64,000 nt of DNA from Ahaetulla prasina (GCF_028640845.1 NC_080541.1:155588502-155652501), one strand, 5' to 3'; shown: positions 10,581 to 22,889, numbered from the stretch's first letter. Notes: generated by a model from the sequence alone, not told the origin. Numbers and translations are program-made.

Positions 10581-10683
10581 CACCCTCGGCTTATACTCGA
10601 GTCCCCAGTTTACCCCAGTTTTTGGGGTAAAATTGGGGACCTCGGCTTATACTCGGATCGGCTTATATTCGAGTATATACGGT
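10581..10683. repeat. Palindromic DNA-transposon-type repeat
   Basis: The motif ctcggcttatactcg occurs twice (about 10585 and 10650) and again in variant form, ending gagtatatacggta at 10683. Around it, ccccagttta and taaaattgggg form an imperfect hairpin. This resembles a short dispersed vertebrate DNA repeat. Confidence 0.5.
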
Positions 10684-10689
10684 AGTTAA

Positions 10690-11450
10690 ATGGTTTCTTT
10701 CCCAAGTACTTCATAAACCATCAATACCTGGGAACAGGGAATGATCTGTAGCGTAAACCGAGCCTGAAGCCATAATCATCAGTGTCACTTACTCCCTATT
10801 AAATAGAAAAATAGCAAAAGACTTGTGTGAAAATTAGACAAAGCAGATCCATATGCAAACAAATATAAAAATGATGCTTCTGAAAAATAGTTTGTTTTTT
10901 CAGTTTCTACAGTCACGTAGTTAGCATTGCAGCAATAGTCCATGGTTTTTAAAAATGATTTTCATTACTACTGGAATAATTATTTTTTCTCTCTCATCCT
11001 TCCAAATAAATGTCTTTTTAAAAATGGGGCCGGGGTATAAAAAGGGAGATTTCTAATAATCTGGCAGGCTTACATTATTTTACCTGGGCAATTGGTTTCC
11101 TGTTACTGTCTACGTAACTATTTTGAAAGATATCACAAAAAGTAAAAATTCAAGCAAACCCTTAGGTTTTAAAAATAATTGTACCACCAATATGGTATTT
11201 CCTTAGCTCGTGAGATGAAATATGCTAAACAGTGGAATTCTTCCACATCAGCCAATTCAGAAAGTCACAGCAGTCAGCAATATTGTTTCTAAAAAATTAA
11301 ATTAAGCCAGAAAATCTGTCTTGGTAAAATGCTATTTTTTATTGTTATTATTACATTTGATTTCTAATTGAAACAAACACGAGCCTGAAAATATAAAATG
11401 GGCAAAATTCTCTACCCATTTTTTATTAGTTCTTACCTTATAGAGAGAAT
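10690..11450. other. Unannotated unique sequence
   Basis: I see nothing beyond AT-rich unique sequence. Confidence 0.5.
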
Positions 11451-11455
11451 AATCA

Positions 11456-11655
11456 GGGCCGGTTTAGCTCACACTGGTAAAGCCTGTTATTAAGAACACA
11501 GTAGCCTGCAATTACTGCAGGTTCGAGCCCGGCCCAAGGTTGACTCAGCCTTCCATCCTTTATAAGGTAGGTAAAATGAGGACCCAGATTGTTGGGGGCA
11601 ATAAGTTGACTTTGTAAAATATACAAATAGAATGAGACTATTGCCTTATACACTA
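11456..11655 (+). mobile_element. tRNA-derived SINE
   Basis: The RNA polymerase III promoter is visible: an A-box-like ttagctcacactgg near 11463 and a B-box ggttcgagccc at about 11519-11530. The conserved body follows (ttccatcctttataaggtag, gaggacccagattgttgggg, caataagttgactttgtaaa). The same body, inverted, occurs at 18218-18487. The copy lacks the LINE-like 3' tail seen there, so it is either 3'-truncated or a different subfamily. Confidence 0.8.
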
Positions 11656-11736
11656 GAGAATATAGACTTCCATTCTAACACTATTTCTTCCTTAGAAAAT
11701 AAGGAAGATAAAGGCATTTTCTTGGGACTTAACTAA

Positions 11737-11744
11737 CTGTAATT
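11737..11744. repeat. 8-bp target-site duplication (left)
   Basis: CTGTAATT is repeated perfectly at 12161-12168 on the other side of the hAT element. Confidence 0.9.
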
Positions 11745-12160
11745 CAGTGGTGAAATCCTCCATGGGTTGCCATTGGTTCGCTGCATGTGCATGTAAGCTT
11801 CACGTGAAACGCATGCTGTGTGCATGCAGTGTGTGCCAAAAGCATGCTGTGCATCTGCACATGTGCAGTGCATGTCAAATGCATGCTTCACGCACATGCA
11901 CAGTGCACACCAAATGTGTGCTTTGCGTGGAAAAAGGAGCCATTTGAAGATAAGTAGAATAGTGAGGGGGGGATAGCTGTGCCGTTCAATTTAGATTCGC
12001 TAGAAAACAGGATTTTTTGCTTTCTAGCGAATGTAAATTGCACAGCACAGTTGATCTTTGGAAATACTGATTCGGTGTTTTTTTACTACTGGTTCGCCCA
12101 AACCGGTAGCTTTTATTACTACCGATTCTCTCGAACAGGTGCGGTAGCATTTCACCCCTG
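11745..12160. mobile_element. hAT-type nonautonomous element, 416 bp
   Basis: The left end is CAGTGGTGAAAT and the right end ATTTCACCCCTG, an inverted pair with few mismatches, flanked by a perfect 8-bp duplication CTGTAATT. An 8-bp duplication and CAGNGGTG termini are hAT features. The interior has degenerate gcatgc/tgcatgtg repeats (11780-11930). A 66-codon frame inside (11747-11947) is a by-product of those repeats. No transposase is encoded. Confidence 0.88.
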
Positions 12161-12169
12161 CTGTAATTC

Positions 12170-13175
12170 CATGTTTATGTCTTGCAATACATAAGCAATT
12201 CCATGTTTATGTGTCTCATATAATCCCTCTTCAGAACAAAATATCATGCTCTTTATATATTTTCATCATGGATAGAAAAGACAAGAATATTACGGTACAC
12301 TTATACAAAGTATAACTTATAACTTATACAAAGAAAGAATTGCCTTTGGTTGAGTTGAATTGGGTTGGGTTGGGCCTTTCTAAGGTCAGCCCATGACCAT
12401 CTACATACACAGTCACCTCAACCTGGCCCTTGAATAACTAATTCTGTCTTATTTACAGCTCTACATTCTATCTGAGATCTTTGTGAAATCCCACAAAACC
12501 AGTACTGCATGTCATTTATTATGACTTCAAATTCTATTTTGTGTTTTAAAAAATTATGAATGTTTTGTGGGTTTAGAGATCATCATCCTTATCTATAAAT
12601 AACAGAATACGCAACTTTATTGTGAAAGCGTCATTTAATGGGATAGTTTGTTGACCATTAATAACTTGAAAATTCATTGGACTCTTGATTTCTCTTCCAC
12701 AGTGAAGGTAGACTGAAGGTAGTTTTGATAATTATTAAAAATATTACTATGTTGAAATTTGCTGTATTTTTGTTGGTAAGATTGACATAACTGGTAAATG
12801 CAAATCTATTCATGTTCCTGTCACAATATCCATGTTTTAAAGGCTACAATACTTTAAGTTTCATGAGAGGAAATTTTTATTATCTTGCCATGCTCCAGTC
12901 TCTATTAAATATTTCAAGGATAACCAGATCAATAAATTCAGTGAAGGTGAGAATAAGGATCCTCTGAACTCCTGCAGAGAGATTTAGTAGAGATACATAA
13001 GGTTAATTTAAATTTCACTCCTCCTGAACAGGAAGTACAAAACAGATATGTGAACACATAGTGATATGTGTTTCTACACAAAATATTGTGTAAAATGTAA
13101 TGTCAGAAAAATGTATCATCGAACTAACCAAAACGTACTTCTTCTCATAGCCTAGTCAATATGGTATCAGAGCTG
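12170..13175. other. Unannotated unique sequence
   Basis: Apart from a short gttgagttgaattgggttgg-like simple repeat at about 12348-12375, nothing is recognised. Confidence 0.5.
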
Positions 13176-13179
13176 TGTG

Positions 13180-13256
13180 TACGTATGTGTGTGTGTGTGT
13201 GTGTGCATATCTGTAGTAGGAAAATGTGTGAAATATATATATATATATATATATAA
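13180..13256. repeat. (GT)n and (AT)n microsatellites
   Basis: A (GT)n run lies at about 13186-13205 and a pure (AT)n run at about 13236-13254. Confidence 0.95.
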
Positions 13257-13457
13257 ATGAGGCTACAATAATTTAATTTGAAAGGAATTAATTCTGATTA
13301 ACATATTAAATGATCTGGGATGAATATACAAAATCCCATCAAAATGCACTGCTAAAAATAAATAATGTAAATTGGACTGATTTGTAAGAATGACGTTATA
13401 ATTCCCACTGTAGGTGATCAGTTGTTTTATTGGTTGTTTCAGAATATACAATAAACT

Positions 13458-13594
13458 CAGTGGTGGGATTCAGCCAGTTCGCACCACTTCGGGAGAACCG
13501 GTTGTTAACTTTCTGAGCAGTTTGGTAAACTGGTTGTTGGAAGAAATCATTAGAGCAGAGAACCGGTTGTTAAATGACTTGAATCCCACCACTG
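13458..13594. mobile_element. hAT MITE, 137 bp
   Basis: The ends CAGTGGTGGGATTCA and GAATCCCACCACTG are near-perfect inverted repeats. Flanks AATAAACT (13450-13457) and AATAAACC (13595-13602) are an 8-bp target duplication with one change. The interior repeats aaccggttgt(t) three times, a block shared with other copies in the window. Confidence 0.9.
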
Positions 13595-13602
13595 AATAAA
13601 CC

Positions 13603-15300
13603 CCTTTTCATACTCCCGAGACATTAAAAAAAATGTGGAATACAAATGAAAATATTCTCCACATACATGGGATATCCATACAGAGCCATTTTCAAATTTT
13701 ACAGCCTCGTGTGCTGCCCTAGCGAATAATTTTATCAACCATTGCTTGGGGCATCCGATTGGGCAAATGATTTCCAATTTAGTTAGCGCATTACACACAC
13801 AATTTCATTCTGTGTCAGAACAAATAACAAAAACAAAAACAAAACACACACATTCTTCTGAGTATGAAAGCATCCCAAACTTGTACCATTTGTAAGAAAG
13901 ATATTACCTACTATTGCTCCAGGAACAAAAACCAAACAAAATGCTGAATATGACAAGTGCCATTTGCTTTTGAATGATTGATCTGGAAATGGTTGGAAAG
14001 ATTAGGTTTTCGGTGACTGATGTCCCAGCATTATTCTGCTTGTTAAAATGCAGAGGTGGAACTATTAGAGGGTAAGTGCTTATGTTATTCGACCCAATAT
14101 GTTTCAGTTCTTAGGGCAATCTGCACAGGACACTCAGGCTGTTATTTGTGATTCACAGCTGGAAAAGCAATGGATTTATTTGTAATATATCCATGACTTT
14201 CACCACAGGCCTTTCTAGCAAAACTGAAGCATCTGTGAATCAAACTGTTCCCCAGCTGTTCATTCACTACCTGTGGATACTTCTAGCATAAAATTCCTAT
14301 TAATAGTGATGGCTGCACTGCATTCCCTGTTGAGCTCATATCACATTCTTCCTGTCCCACTACAGTTAAATGCATTAATTCAAAACTAGAACAAAAGTGT
14401 TGATTCTTCCAGTCAAATGTTCTTGCCAGCTTTTCATAGCGTTCTCTCCATATTTCAACTGAAACCTTTTTTCTTGTATATATGCTTTTTTTATTTTTTC
14501 CACAAAGCACAATCACACTTCCAGGCAGAAACACCCAGGGTGGTTTTCTACACAAAGCACTAGAAAAATTTCCATTGTAGAAAAGGGAGGGTGGGAAAAA
14601 AAAAAGATTTCGATCCCAAATGCATATTACGTCAGTGCTTATCTTTAGATAGCAATAACATTCCTCCGGGAAACTCAATAAATAACAATATTAATAAAAT
14701 ATTTTTTTTAAAAAAATTATCCATATTTAAGGTTTAGTTTAAAAAAACTCTCATTGATATTAATTTGAACCATGGTAGTTATAGTTTTCTGCAAGCCATA
14801 AATTGCAGTTTAAAACCATTTTCTAAAAGTTACATGATGGCTTCTGCTAAAAGGTATGAAAAATAGGGGAAAGTTATATAATTTTTTTAAAAGAGCTGGA
14901 CTATAGTGTTGATATAGTGTGCACATTTCTCTATAACCCTTCCCCACTCCTTAGCATCCATGTTTTTCTTCTAGTGCTTTAAACGATTAAACAATTCATT
15001 TACATGTATTAACTACGCAAAAAGCTAGCTAAAATTATGCTTAAATCAAGATCCACAGAAATTCATAACTGTTTACCACAAATGTCAACCTGTATTTTAC
15101 ATCTTTCTCTCAATAGCTCAGTTTGTGTTGATTGTAATATACATATTTGTGTTTGTGGAAGAAGGAATCTAATTTAGCCTATAAAATTATATCCTATTGA
15201 TTTCATTCGACCATTCCTGTTCAGTACAAAGGCTAGAAATGATCACTTTGTTAATATTACTATTGATAAATAGCCTATTTTTCAGTAGATTCCTCTTAGT
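13603..15300. other. Unannotated unique sequence
   Basis: No gene is recognised. The 131-codon antisense frame at 14283-14678 and the 82-codon one at 13550-13798 have no recognisable domains, and the latter overlaps the MITE end. Confidence 0.45.
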
Positions 15301-15307
15301 GCAATTA

Positions 15308-15540
15308 TTATTGTAAGGTTATAGTAACAACATCTTGCAAGTCTTGAATGCACTTTCTCCTTCCCTCCATTTATCCTCATGAGAACAAGCAAGGGTCTTC
15401 TCTGAAATAATTTTTCAGGTTGCAGTGTTGTCCCAGACTCAGACTTCTTTTACCTGACTGTAGTTTTGATAGTAACTCTTTCCCCTTTTTCCTCAAGATT
15501 ATTCTTTCTGCCTGTTACAACACATGCCTTAACATCAGCT
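15308..15540 (+). repeat. Dispersed repeat of unknown class, copy 1
   Basis: It shares with 16917-17150, in the same order and orientation, the blocks atcttgcaagtct, ctctcttcc-like, gggtcttct.tgaaa and ttacctgac. The pair lies about 1.6 kb apart. The class is unknown; diverged LTRs are possible. Confidence 0.4.
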
Positions 15541-15544
15541 CTCT

Positions 15545-16855
15545 ATGAAAGCAATAAGAACAGAAAAATAATTATATTTTGCTACTGTAATCACCATGAG
15601 ATAATAATTCATCAAAGCTTTTAGCTTTTCTTCTTTCAAACACTGTTGTTGTTTTTCAAGCAAAGCTTTGGGATCTCATTAGCCATATAATCTCCCTAAG
15701 TGCCTCTGAAAATTCCAGTATCCTTGCACAGAGTGTCTGTATAATGCAGTCCAATCTAAAGTCATCAACATTCCCTTGTTCCAGGAAGGAACTAAGGCCT
15801 CAGTCAAATTGTACATCAGAGATTCAGGAATAGCCCCAAAGCAATATGAGGTAATGGACTAATAAGCATAGAGTAAGATTTTAGTCATCCATTGGGCATG
15901 GAGGCTGGCTGAATATTATGGTCACTCTCACTTAGTGTCAGACCTGGAAGCCATCTTTCTACCTCTGTGCCTTCAGGCTTTGGGCCTGCCACAAATTCTA
16001 CTGTGGGAAATTGGGAGGGTTGAAAAGGCTCTGTGCATGTGTGGAGGAGGCGCGTGCTCACATTTGCAAACCGGTAGCAAAGGTAAGAGAATACGAACTG
16101 ACCCAAATAAGTAGTAGAAAAAAATAATTCAATTATTTTTTGCCATGTTACTTTGATGGACGTGTGCTTCTTCTGTATGCTTTTAGAGAACCTTTTTTTC
16201 CTGTTTTGATTTCCTATCATAGATAAGAGATCTCAGCTGATTCAAAAGGGAAACAATCTGTAAATTCCCCAAGAGAGAATGATAACTTCAGGACATTCTT
16301 CCTGGTGTATAATTGTCTTTTGTTTCCTAATCATCTTTAAAATTATGAACATTCCAAAAACATTTTGAACATGAAAATAGTTTGAAATATTCATAATGAA
16401 GAGCGAAATTGATGATGCTCATTACCAAAGTTGCAAGAAGATCCCTTTAATAAACTTTAATTTATTTACTTTAGTCAATTTCGTATTGTTTCCAAATTCC
16501 TGTATGAGACTGTGTTAATTAGTCATCTGTAAAATATTCATTAAAATTGCTTCTTTTTTAAAAAAAAATTGCAAATTTACAATTCTAATCTCCTAACTAA
16601 AACAAATGCCACAGGGTAGAGGAACTATATTAATTCTGATCAACCTTTTGAAAATAGAAGATTGCAAAATAGAGGCTAATGTTATAAAATGTTTGTCTGC
16701 GGTTTCAACAGTGATAGAACACAAGTAGCATGCTGTTTTATTGTCAGGAAAATGAAAAAAGCCGGAAGATCCATTAGGACTGTTGAAAACACTTTAGAAA
16801 GATTTGCGATTTGCTCCTTAGGTTGAGTAGATGTGGTAAACTTAAAAGGAAACAA
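15545..16855. other. Unannotated, mostly unique
   Basis: A small stretch at about 16040-16085 (gcgcgtgctcacatttgc then aaccggtagc) resembles the inside of the hAT-type elements and may be a fragment of one. No gene is recognised. Confidence 0.4.
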
Positions 16856-16859
16856 TTGT

Positions 16860-17150
16860 CAGTGTTGTGAGGTAGTCAAACAAGAAGCACACCAAGAAGT
16901 ACTGCCCATAGCTGTGACTTTATTGTAAAGCAACATTAACAGAATCTTGCAAGTCTAAAAGTAGAACTCTCTTCCACCCCCCTCACTTTTACAGTCCAGG
17001 GAAAGGGTCTTCTGAAACATTTGCAGGCCCACAATGCTAAGCCCATGGTGGGCTAAGCTGCCTCTTACCTGACCATTGGCAGATAAATCAGAGGCTTTCT
17101 CCTCTGCCTCCCAAGGCTGTTCCCACATACCATTATTTACAGCATTTCAT
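16860..17150 (+). repeat. Dispersed repeat of unknown class, copy 2
   Basis: This is the partner of 15308-15540. Its first part (acaagaagcacaccaagaag) also resembles the reverse complement of about 59715-59735, so the family occurs at least three times in the window. Confidence 0.4.
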
Positions 17151-18170
17151 TAAAAAATGAAGACTTTATTAATAGATTGTGAAATAAATATTAAAAGGAA
17201 TTTCCACACAGTACATTGATTAGGCTACCTCATGAAATGGTATGATGTTGCTCAATAGATATTGGATGGTCATCGCCTGTAATTCATTTTCACGAAGGGC
17301 CATGAAGATTCTGCAAGATCTTGCAAGTCTTGTAGAAAATCTCTTCTAATTCTATGTTTGAAAGTAGCTGTGTCAAGCAAGCTATATATTCCTGTACAGA
17401 ATTACATGAGAAGAATAGTCCTTTCTTCAATTTTGCAGATTAAATCGGTGAACATCCCAAATATAGAGATATTGGCTAGTGCAAATGCAAAAATAAATAA
17501 TAAAATAAAATATCTAGCAAGCTAAAAGCCCAATTAGAAAAGACCTATTAATCACTATTTCTACACATCTTCTTCCAAACGGGCAAAAATTATCTTTTAA
17601 TGGTCAAAGGTCATTTGAATATGTTACTGTTGTTTTTAGAGGCTTCCATATAGCATTCCTACAGTGTGAAAAGGAACTAGAATATATCTTAACAGCCCCA
17701 GTACTGTATTATTTCCAAGTTAGCTACCAAACTTAATTTATGTTCTTCATTGGGATACCTATATTTTACAGTAACAATGTGTCACATACATTTATAAAAA
17801 TACACGGGGAGACAATTCCATCTTGTTACTGCTCCTGGCAAAGAAAAAGAACAGGAAAAATGATTGTTTATATTATTTATGCCAATATTGTTTGAAAAAA
17901 ATATTTGGAATCAGGGCATCGTCTGGCAAAATAATACATAAATTATGGACTATTTTCATCTCATTTAGATGATGTGTTTGCTACCTTTATGGTCATGTAG
18001 CTGCAATAAAACCTTTTTTTACTTTTTGTTTTCTTTTGTTAGTAAGAATGGCATGGACCTAACAGCAGCAGATGTTATTTATTCTTCTCCCATGAATAAC
18101 TAGAGGAGAGTCCTAGTAAGAGAAAAAAGGGGCATTTAAACATTACCAGTTAATTCATGTGACTAATTTG
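17151..18170. other. Unannotated unique sequence
   Basis: It is AT-rich. I see no gene or clear repeat. Confidence 0.5.
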
Positions 18171-18173
18171 GAA

Positions 18174-18222
18174 ATACACACACATATACATATACATACA
18201 CACATACACATACACATACATA
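18174..18222. repeat. (CACATA)n-type simple repeat
   Basis: Imperfect cacata/cata repeats lie immediately before the SINE tail. Confidence 0.9.
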
Positions 18223-18487
18223 TTTTTTTTTATTTGAATTTATATCCCGCCCTTCTCCGAAGACTCAGGGTGGCTTACAATGTGTTAAGCAATAGTCTTC
18301 ATCCATTTGTATATTATATACAAAGTCAACTTAATTGCCCCCAACAATCTGGGTCCTCATTTTACCTACCTTATAAAGGATGGAAGGATGAGTCAACCTT
18401 GGGCCTGGTGGGACTTGAACTTGCAGTAATTGCAAGCAGCTGTGTTAATAACATACTGCTTAGTCTGTTGAGCCACCAGAGACCCTT
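18218..18487 (-). mobile_element. tRNA-derived SINE with L2-like LINE tail
   Basis: On the minus strand the element starts with a tRNA-like head (B-box-like agttcaagtcccacc, complement near 18405-18420), then the same body as 11456-11655 (complement of caatctgggtcctcatttta). It ends in ccctgagtcttcggagaagg gcgggatataaat, followed by an A-rich end (T-run at 18223). That tail is the same hairpin as the 3' end of the L2-like LINEs in this window (7590-7655, 30165-30240). This fits the known model in which a SINE borrows the 3' end of the LINE that mobilises it. Confidence 0.82.
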
Positions 18488-18690
18488 TTTATTTTTACAT
18501 CCCTGTAATCCTTTGCTTCAGGGTGGAGTGTGGGTGACTGAATGGAGCTGAGTGTTTACTGGCTGAATGCCCTTCCTGACTCCTGTGCAGAGTTCACAGC
18601 AGATATTATTTCTTTTTTACTTTGCACCCTGACTCTCAACCTTCTAAGTGGGAGGCGAGTGTCTTCACCTATAGGCCGCCATGCCGATCA
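18488..18690 (-). mobile_element. Second SINE-like fragment, adjacent
   Basis: On the minus strand it reads from a tRNA-like head (complement of gaggcgagtgtcttcaccta, near 18650-18670) into ggaagggcattcagccagta, a block seen in several vertebrate SINE/LINE tails. Family assignment is uncertain. Confidence 0.4.
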
Positions 18691-18765
18691 CATATACACA
18701 TACACATACACATGCACATACAGTATACACATACACATACAGTATACACACACAGTATATATATC
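18691..18765. repeat. (CACATA)n/(CAGTATA)n simple repeat
   Basis: Degenerate acacata and cagtataca repeats. Confidence 0.9.
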
Positions 18766-18779
18766 TTACCCAATACACA

Positions 18780-20585
18780 AAATACATAATTATTCTTAGT
18801 TATAAAAGGGAAACAAATCTAATTTTGTAGAAGTAGAGTTATTATTACAGCCGTCAGAAAATGAGAGGTATATAAGACAGAGATTTGTTTTAAACAACTA
18901 AATTGTACAGTACTCTTTTTTCATTCCTCCAGACTGTCACATTGTTGCCATTAATACAATCACTGATTTTTCTGTTCCAGTCTAATTAGGGTGTAGGAAC
19001 TGATATTACAGGGTCTTAATCTAATCACTTGAGACATTTTATCTGGCTTCTTATTAGTATATCAAATTCCAGTATTGTAGCTTAAGGTCATATTACATAT
19101 TACATTAAAGACAAAGATAATGTTGCTCCATTTTTACTCAGGTAAGAGGAGCAAGATCCCAATCCAAGTAATGTATGGATAAAAGTAGACAAGTTAATAT
19201 CATTATCATTCCAAATGATATAGGCATCTATAATTTAATGGTACAATATAGACTGTGCACATAGAAGTTCCCAGTTCTTTTTCCAGGAAAAAGAAAAAGC
19301 CAACCCAAAAGGGTTTAAAAAATTGTTACCAACAATAACAAGAGAGCTGTGCAAATATTTGAATCAGTAGTTCATTTCTATTGAGGTTCAAGCAAAACAT
19401 CTCCATGAAGTACATTTCATTTTTCATCCAAAGTGGTTCCTGTATATATAGTGACTTCCATCTAAAAGAAGAAGGTAATCAAAACTGATTAGACTCCACT
19501 CCCCATTCTGTAAAATGAAATGACTTGGGTCCATTAACTGTTCCACTGAATAGACAAAGTAATGCATCTCCATTAATCCAAGAATTCCATTGATCTGGAC
19601 TGGCTGCAGTCATCAGAGACCCAATTAATAACCATCTGTTATCTAGTCTGGTAACGAAATCTCTGCAAACAAACAACTAAGTTCAGAGCGCACCAAGGAC
19701 TCCATCTGCTTTCCTCTATTTAAGCCTCTTTTCATCTTTACATGAATAGCTTTGTTCAGTGGACATGCCAGAAGATGGACAAACAGCAGTGAGAATCCCA
19801 ACATTACTATTAACTTCTCCCCTTTGGAAGGGTACAAAAAGAAAGCAGGAAGAGACCATTTAGAACATCATGGCTATCCGTGGCTGAAATGATAGGCAGA
19901 GCAATTGCGATAGTACGGCTACGAATATTACTGGTTATTTGTTTATCACAACTCATTTCATTTACAGACGACATATTATTTAGTTCGCTACATTAGCAAT
20001 GTTAGTTGCAATAGCAATTCAGATTAAATAAAGATGTTCCTTAACATCCTTAACACTAAAATTGATTTCCATATACGTGTATGAAATTAAATATCTCCTA
20101 CATTGTAAGTGTTCTTTCTGAGTTTAAAGATCCTTAGGTTCTTGCTAAATTTTGTAGTATAACCAAATAGGTCCTTAGTCTGTGCTAAATATAACTGCTG
20201 ATTAATGTGTAAGCATAGTGTAATAGAAGAGGCTATCGTTATTTGAGATAGTTAATCCACAACAGTGCAAAACAATTTATCTAATTGTTGTAGTAAGTTG
20301 CCATAGGTTTAGGCACCCTCTTTCCATTAACAAATGTGTGCTATTTAGACATCTACATGCAATTTCCATCACATCTCACTTTCCAAAGAAAACAAGAACA
20401 ATTCAATATTATTCACATTATATGTATGGTCATGTTGTCACCTGGGAGGGAAATCCTTAGGCATTAAGTCAAAAGAAAAACTAGTCACAAATAAATGTTT
20501 TATATCAATTTTTTATTTTTCTCATTCATATTGCACAGAATTGGGTGCATATTTAATTTATATTTAAGATTAGCACTATTTTTAT
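18780..20585. other. Unannotated unique sequence
   Basis: No gene is recognised. Short frames such as 19479-19676 and 19643-19837 on the minus strand lack known motifs. Confidence 0.45.
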
Positions 20586-20590
20586 GATAC

Positions 20591-20672
20591 TGTTTCTCAA
20601 CCTTGGTGACTTTAAAATGACTGGACCAAAACTCTTAAAATTCCTCAGCCAAGTCACCAAGGTTGAGAAACA
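20591..20672. repeat. Perfect 22-bp inverted repeat (MITE remnant)
   Basis: The arm at 20591-20612 (tgtttctcaaccttggtgac plus tt) is the exact reverse complement of 20651-20672, with a 38-base loop. The arm resembles termini of hAT-type MITEs that begin CAGTGTTTCTCAACC. This is probably a deletion derivative that keeps little more than its termini. Confidence 0.8.
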
Positions 20673-20679
20673 TTGGTTT

Positions 20680-22459
20680 GTGGTCACACTCATTGGGCCA
20701 TAAATGATCAACACTTTCTTTGACATTTCACCCTTGTTTTTTTGTTCTCATCTGCTATGTTGGACTGTCCTCTTTCTAGCTCTTCTATGACTCCTTCTTC
20801 ATTTCTTGGAAAGTGTTGTGTCAAGAAGTATCCAGACTCATGTTCTCATTTACCAGGAACTGCAACAAATCCTGTTTTTTATTCCTTTATCTTCCTCCAT
20901 TTTAATCCTATCTCATCAGTAGTTTCTCCCACTGCCCTACCTTTCATTAGCATTTTATTCATTCTCTTTTGGCCTCAGTTATTCTCTGTTTATCTTCCTC
21001 AGTGTCTCTCCAGGTTTTTCTCCTCAGTCCCTTTGCTTCTGATCTCTTCTCTTCCCACAATCAGTTTGATTGGCACTACATCTTCATAAAATATGAATGG
21101 TTTTATCTGACAACAGAGACAGCAAAAAAAAAATCAGACTGTTGATGGGTATAAAAATATATTCTGCATATTGCTGAGGCATGTCTGTGTTTTGAATGCA
21201 GCTTAGGTGGAAATGCTTTGGTAAGGCAATAACTTGAAATGGTACATTGGAATTGTTTGTCCTTAATTTAACACATGAAAATGTCTTAAATCTTGGGAAA
21301 ATGTATACTATATCCGCATCAATGTACTGCATGCAATAGTAGTTTGAGTTTTAGAATGGATCTTACAAATTGGGATTAATATAAAGGTGGTTATTTTGTG
21401 ATTTGCTTTAAACAAGGATAGAGTAATAAGTGTAATAAGTGTAGTAGTAAGTGTACATACCTTGGAAAAAGTCTCTCCTTCAGAACCCACTATATGGCTA
21501 ACATATCTAGACTGTGTAACCTTGACTGACTAGATCGGGACAAAGGAGTTTGTGAACTGCAATTCATCCATAAGGTGATTCATCCTGATAGGCGATCCTA
21601 CAATCATATTTCTATGTTCAGTTCTTTTAAAAATTGAGTACTGTGTTTTTCTTTTTCCAGACCTTTATCTTCAACAGCAGCTGATTTCAAAAATATGTCA
21701 AAGTGTTGCTAATAATTTTGCTAATTAAGAAGCAGATGTTTGACTCACTTCCACTCTTTTTTTAGTTTACCACTTTTTTTAAAAAAAAACGGTTCTTACA
21801 GCAAATTAGTTCTTTATTGTGTTGTTGGTTTCCATTTGTATTTTTGAGTTTTCTTGGATTTCGTGTCTACTTCTTTCAATTATACATATATCAATAGTTT
21901 TTCTCTCAATTTTGGAGAAGTCAGAATCCTTGCTATATATTCAGTTTTATTATGTGAAAATTGTGAGGTGGGGATGACCCCCTCTTGGTATAACCTTCGA
22001 TATATTTGAAAACGTAACTTTCTGTACAATAGTCAGCACAAATTGTTCACTTTCTTCCTAAAAGCAGATGATTACTACCATGTAATTTATTTTTTCCTTT
22101 GTTTCCCTTGAGAAATGCTTTATAAAAAAATCTTCCTTGTCCTTCTTCAACTGCTTCTATCCCCCATTATTAATTTTGAGATAAAATTGTTCTCTCTCAT
22201 TCACATTCACATACACATACACAGCTAAAATGGGAGAAAGTAGCTCAGTGAAAAATAAAAGCAACTAACTATGAATTGGAAGTAGAGTTTCACTTTAAGG
22301 TTCAATGGGTCTGTAAGAGGTAAGCAATAAAAGTAAGCAACAAAAAAGAAATAAAAATCCCTGAGCTCTTTCAATGACTTTGTTTAGAATACATAGAATC
22401 CTACAGTTAAATACAAAGTATATGACTCCATTTGCACTGGCCTGACCTTTTTCCACTAT
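20680..22459. other. Unannotated unique sequence
   Basis: The T/C-rich 115-codon frame at 20742-21089 looks like low-complexity noise. Nothing else is recognised. Confidence 0.45.
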
Positions 22460-22467
22460 CGGTATTC

Positions 22468-22889
22468 CAGGGGTGAAATGCTCCCGGTTTGGGCTGCATC
22501 AGCCTATTGGATAGTGATGGCGGCAGGTGGTTTGGAGAACCGATAGCAAAAATCCCTCGCCCCCACCATGCCCACCCAATCACCCGGTCACCCACTTGCC
22601 CACTTGCCACTTCTTTTAAAAAATGCTTTTAAAAGATTAAAAAAAGGGTCTGACGATCACAGCTGAGCCGCGCGATCATCAGAGCCCTTTTTTTTACTTT
22701 TAAAAGCATTTTTTACAACCTATGTAAAAAATACTTTTAAAAGTAAAAAAAAAAGATTGCATGCCACAGCTGATCACACACACACCTCCGCATGCTGTTC
22801 TACTTACCCCCATGCCTCCTTTTGGCATGCACTGGTGCGTGGTGCACAGCCAGCGAACCGGTAGTAAACTGGTTCAGATTTCACCACTG
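22468..22889. mobile_element. hAT-type nonautonomous element, 422 bp
   Basis: The left end CAGGGGTGAAATG and right end CAGATTTCACCACTG are inverted. The flanks CGGTATTC and AGGTAGTC match at 6 of 8 positions. The interior has long A- and T-rich inverted stretches around 22610-22765 (cttttaaaagtaaaaaaaa and its complement). The right flank is also the start of a different MITE. Confidence 0.78.

Noticed and set aside
11747..11947. Cys- and His-rich 66-codon ORF resembling a small zinc-binding protein
   Set aside because: It lies wholly inside a hAT MITE and its cysteines come from a tgcatgtgc-type repeat.
18159..18799. ORFs of 130 and 85 codons
   Set aside because: They consist of CACATA repeats and antisense SINE sequence.
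20742..21089. 115-codon hydrophobic ORF
   Set aside because: It is translated from T/C-rich unique sequence, with no recognisable domain, conserved motif or splice context.
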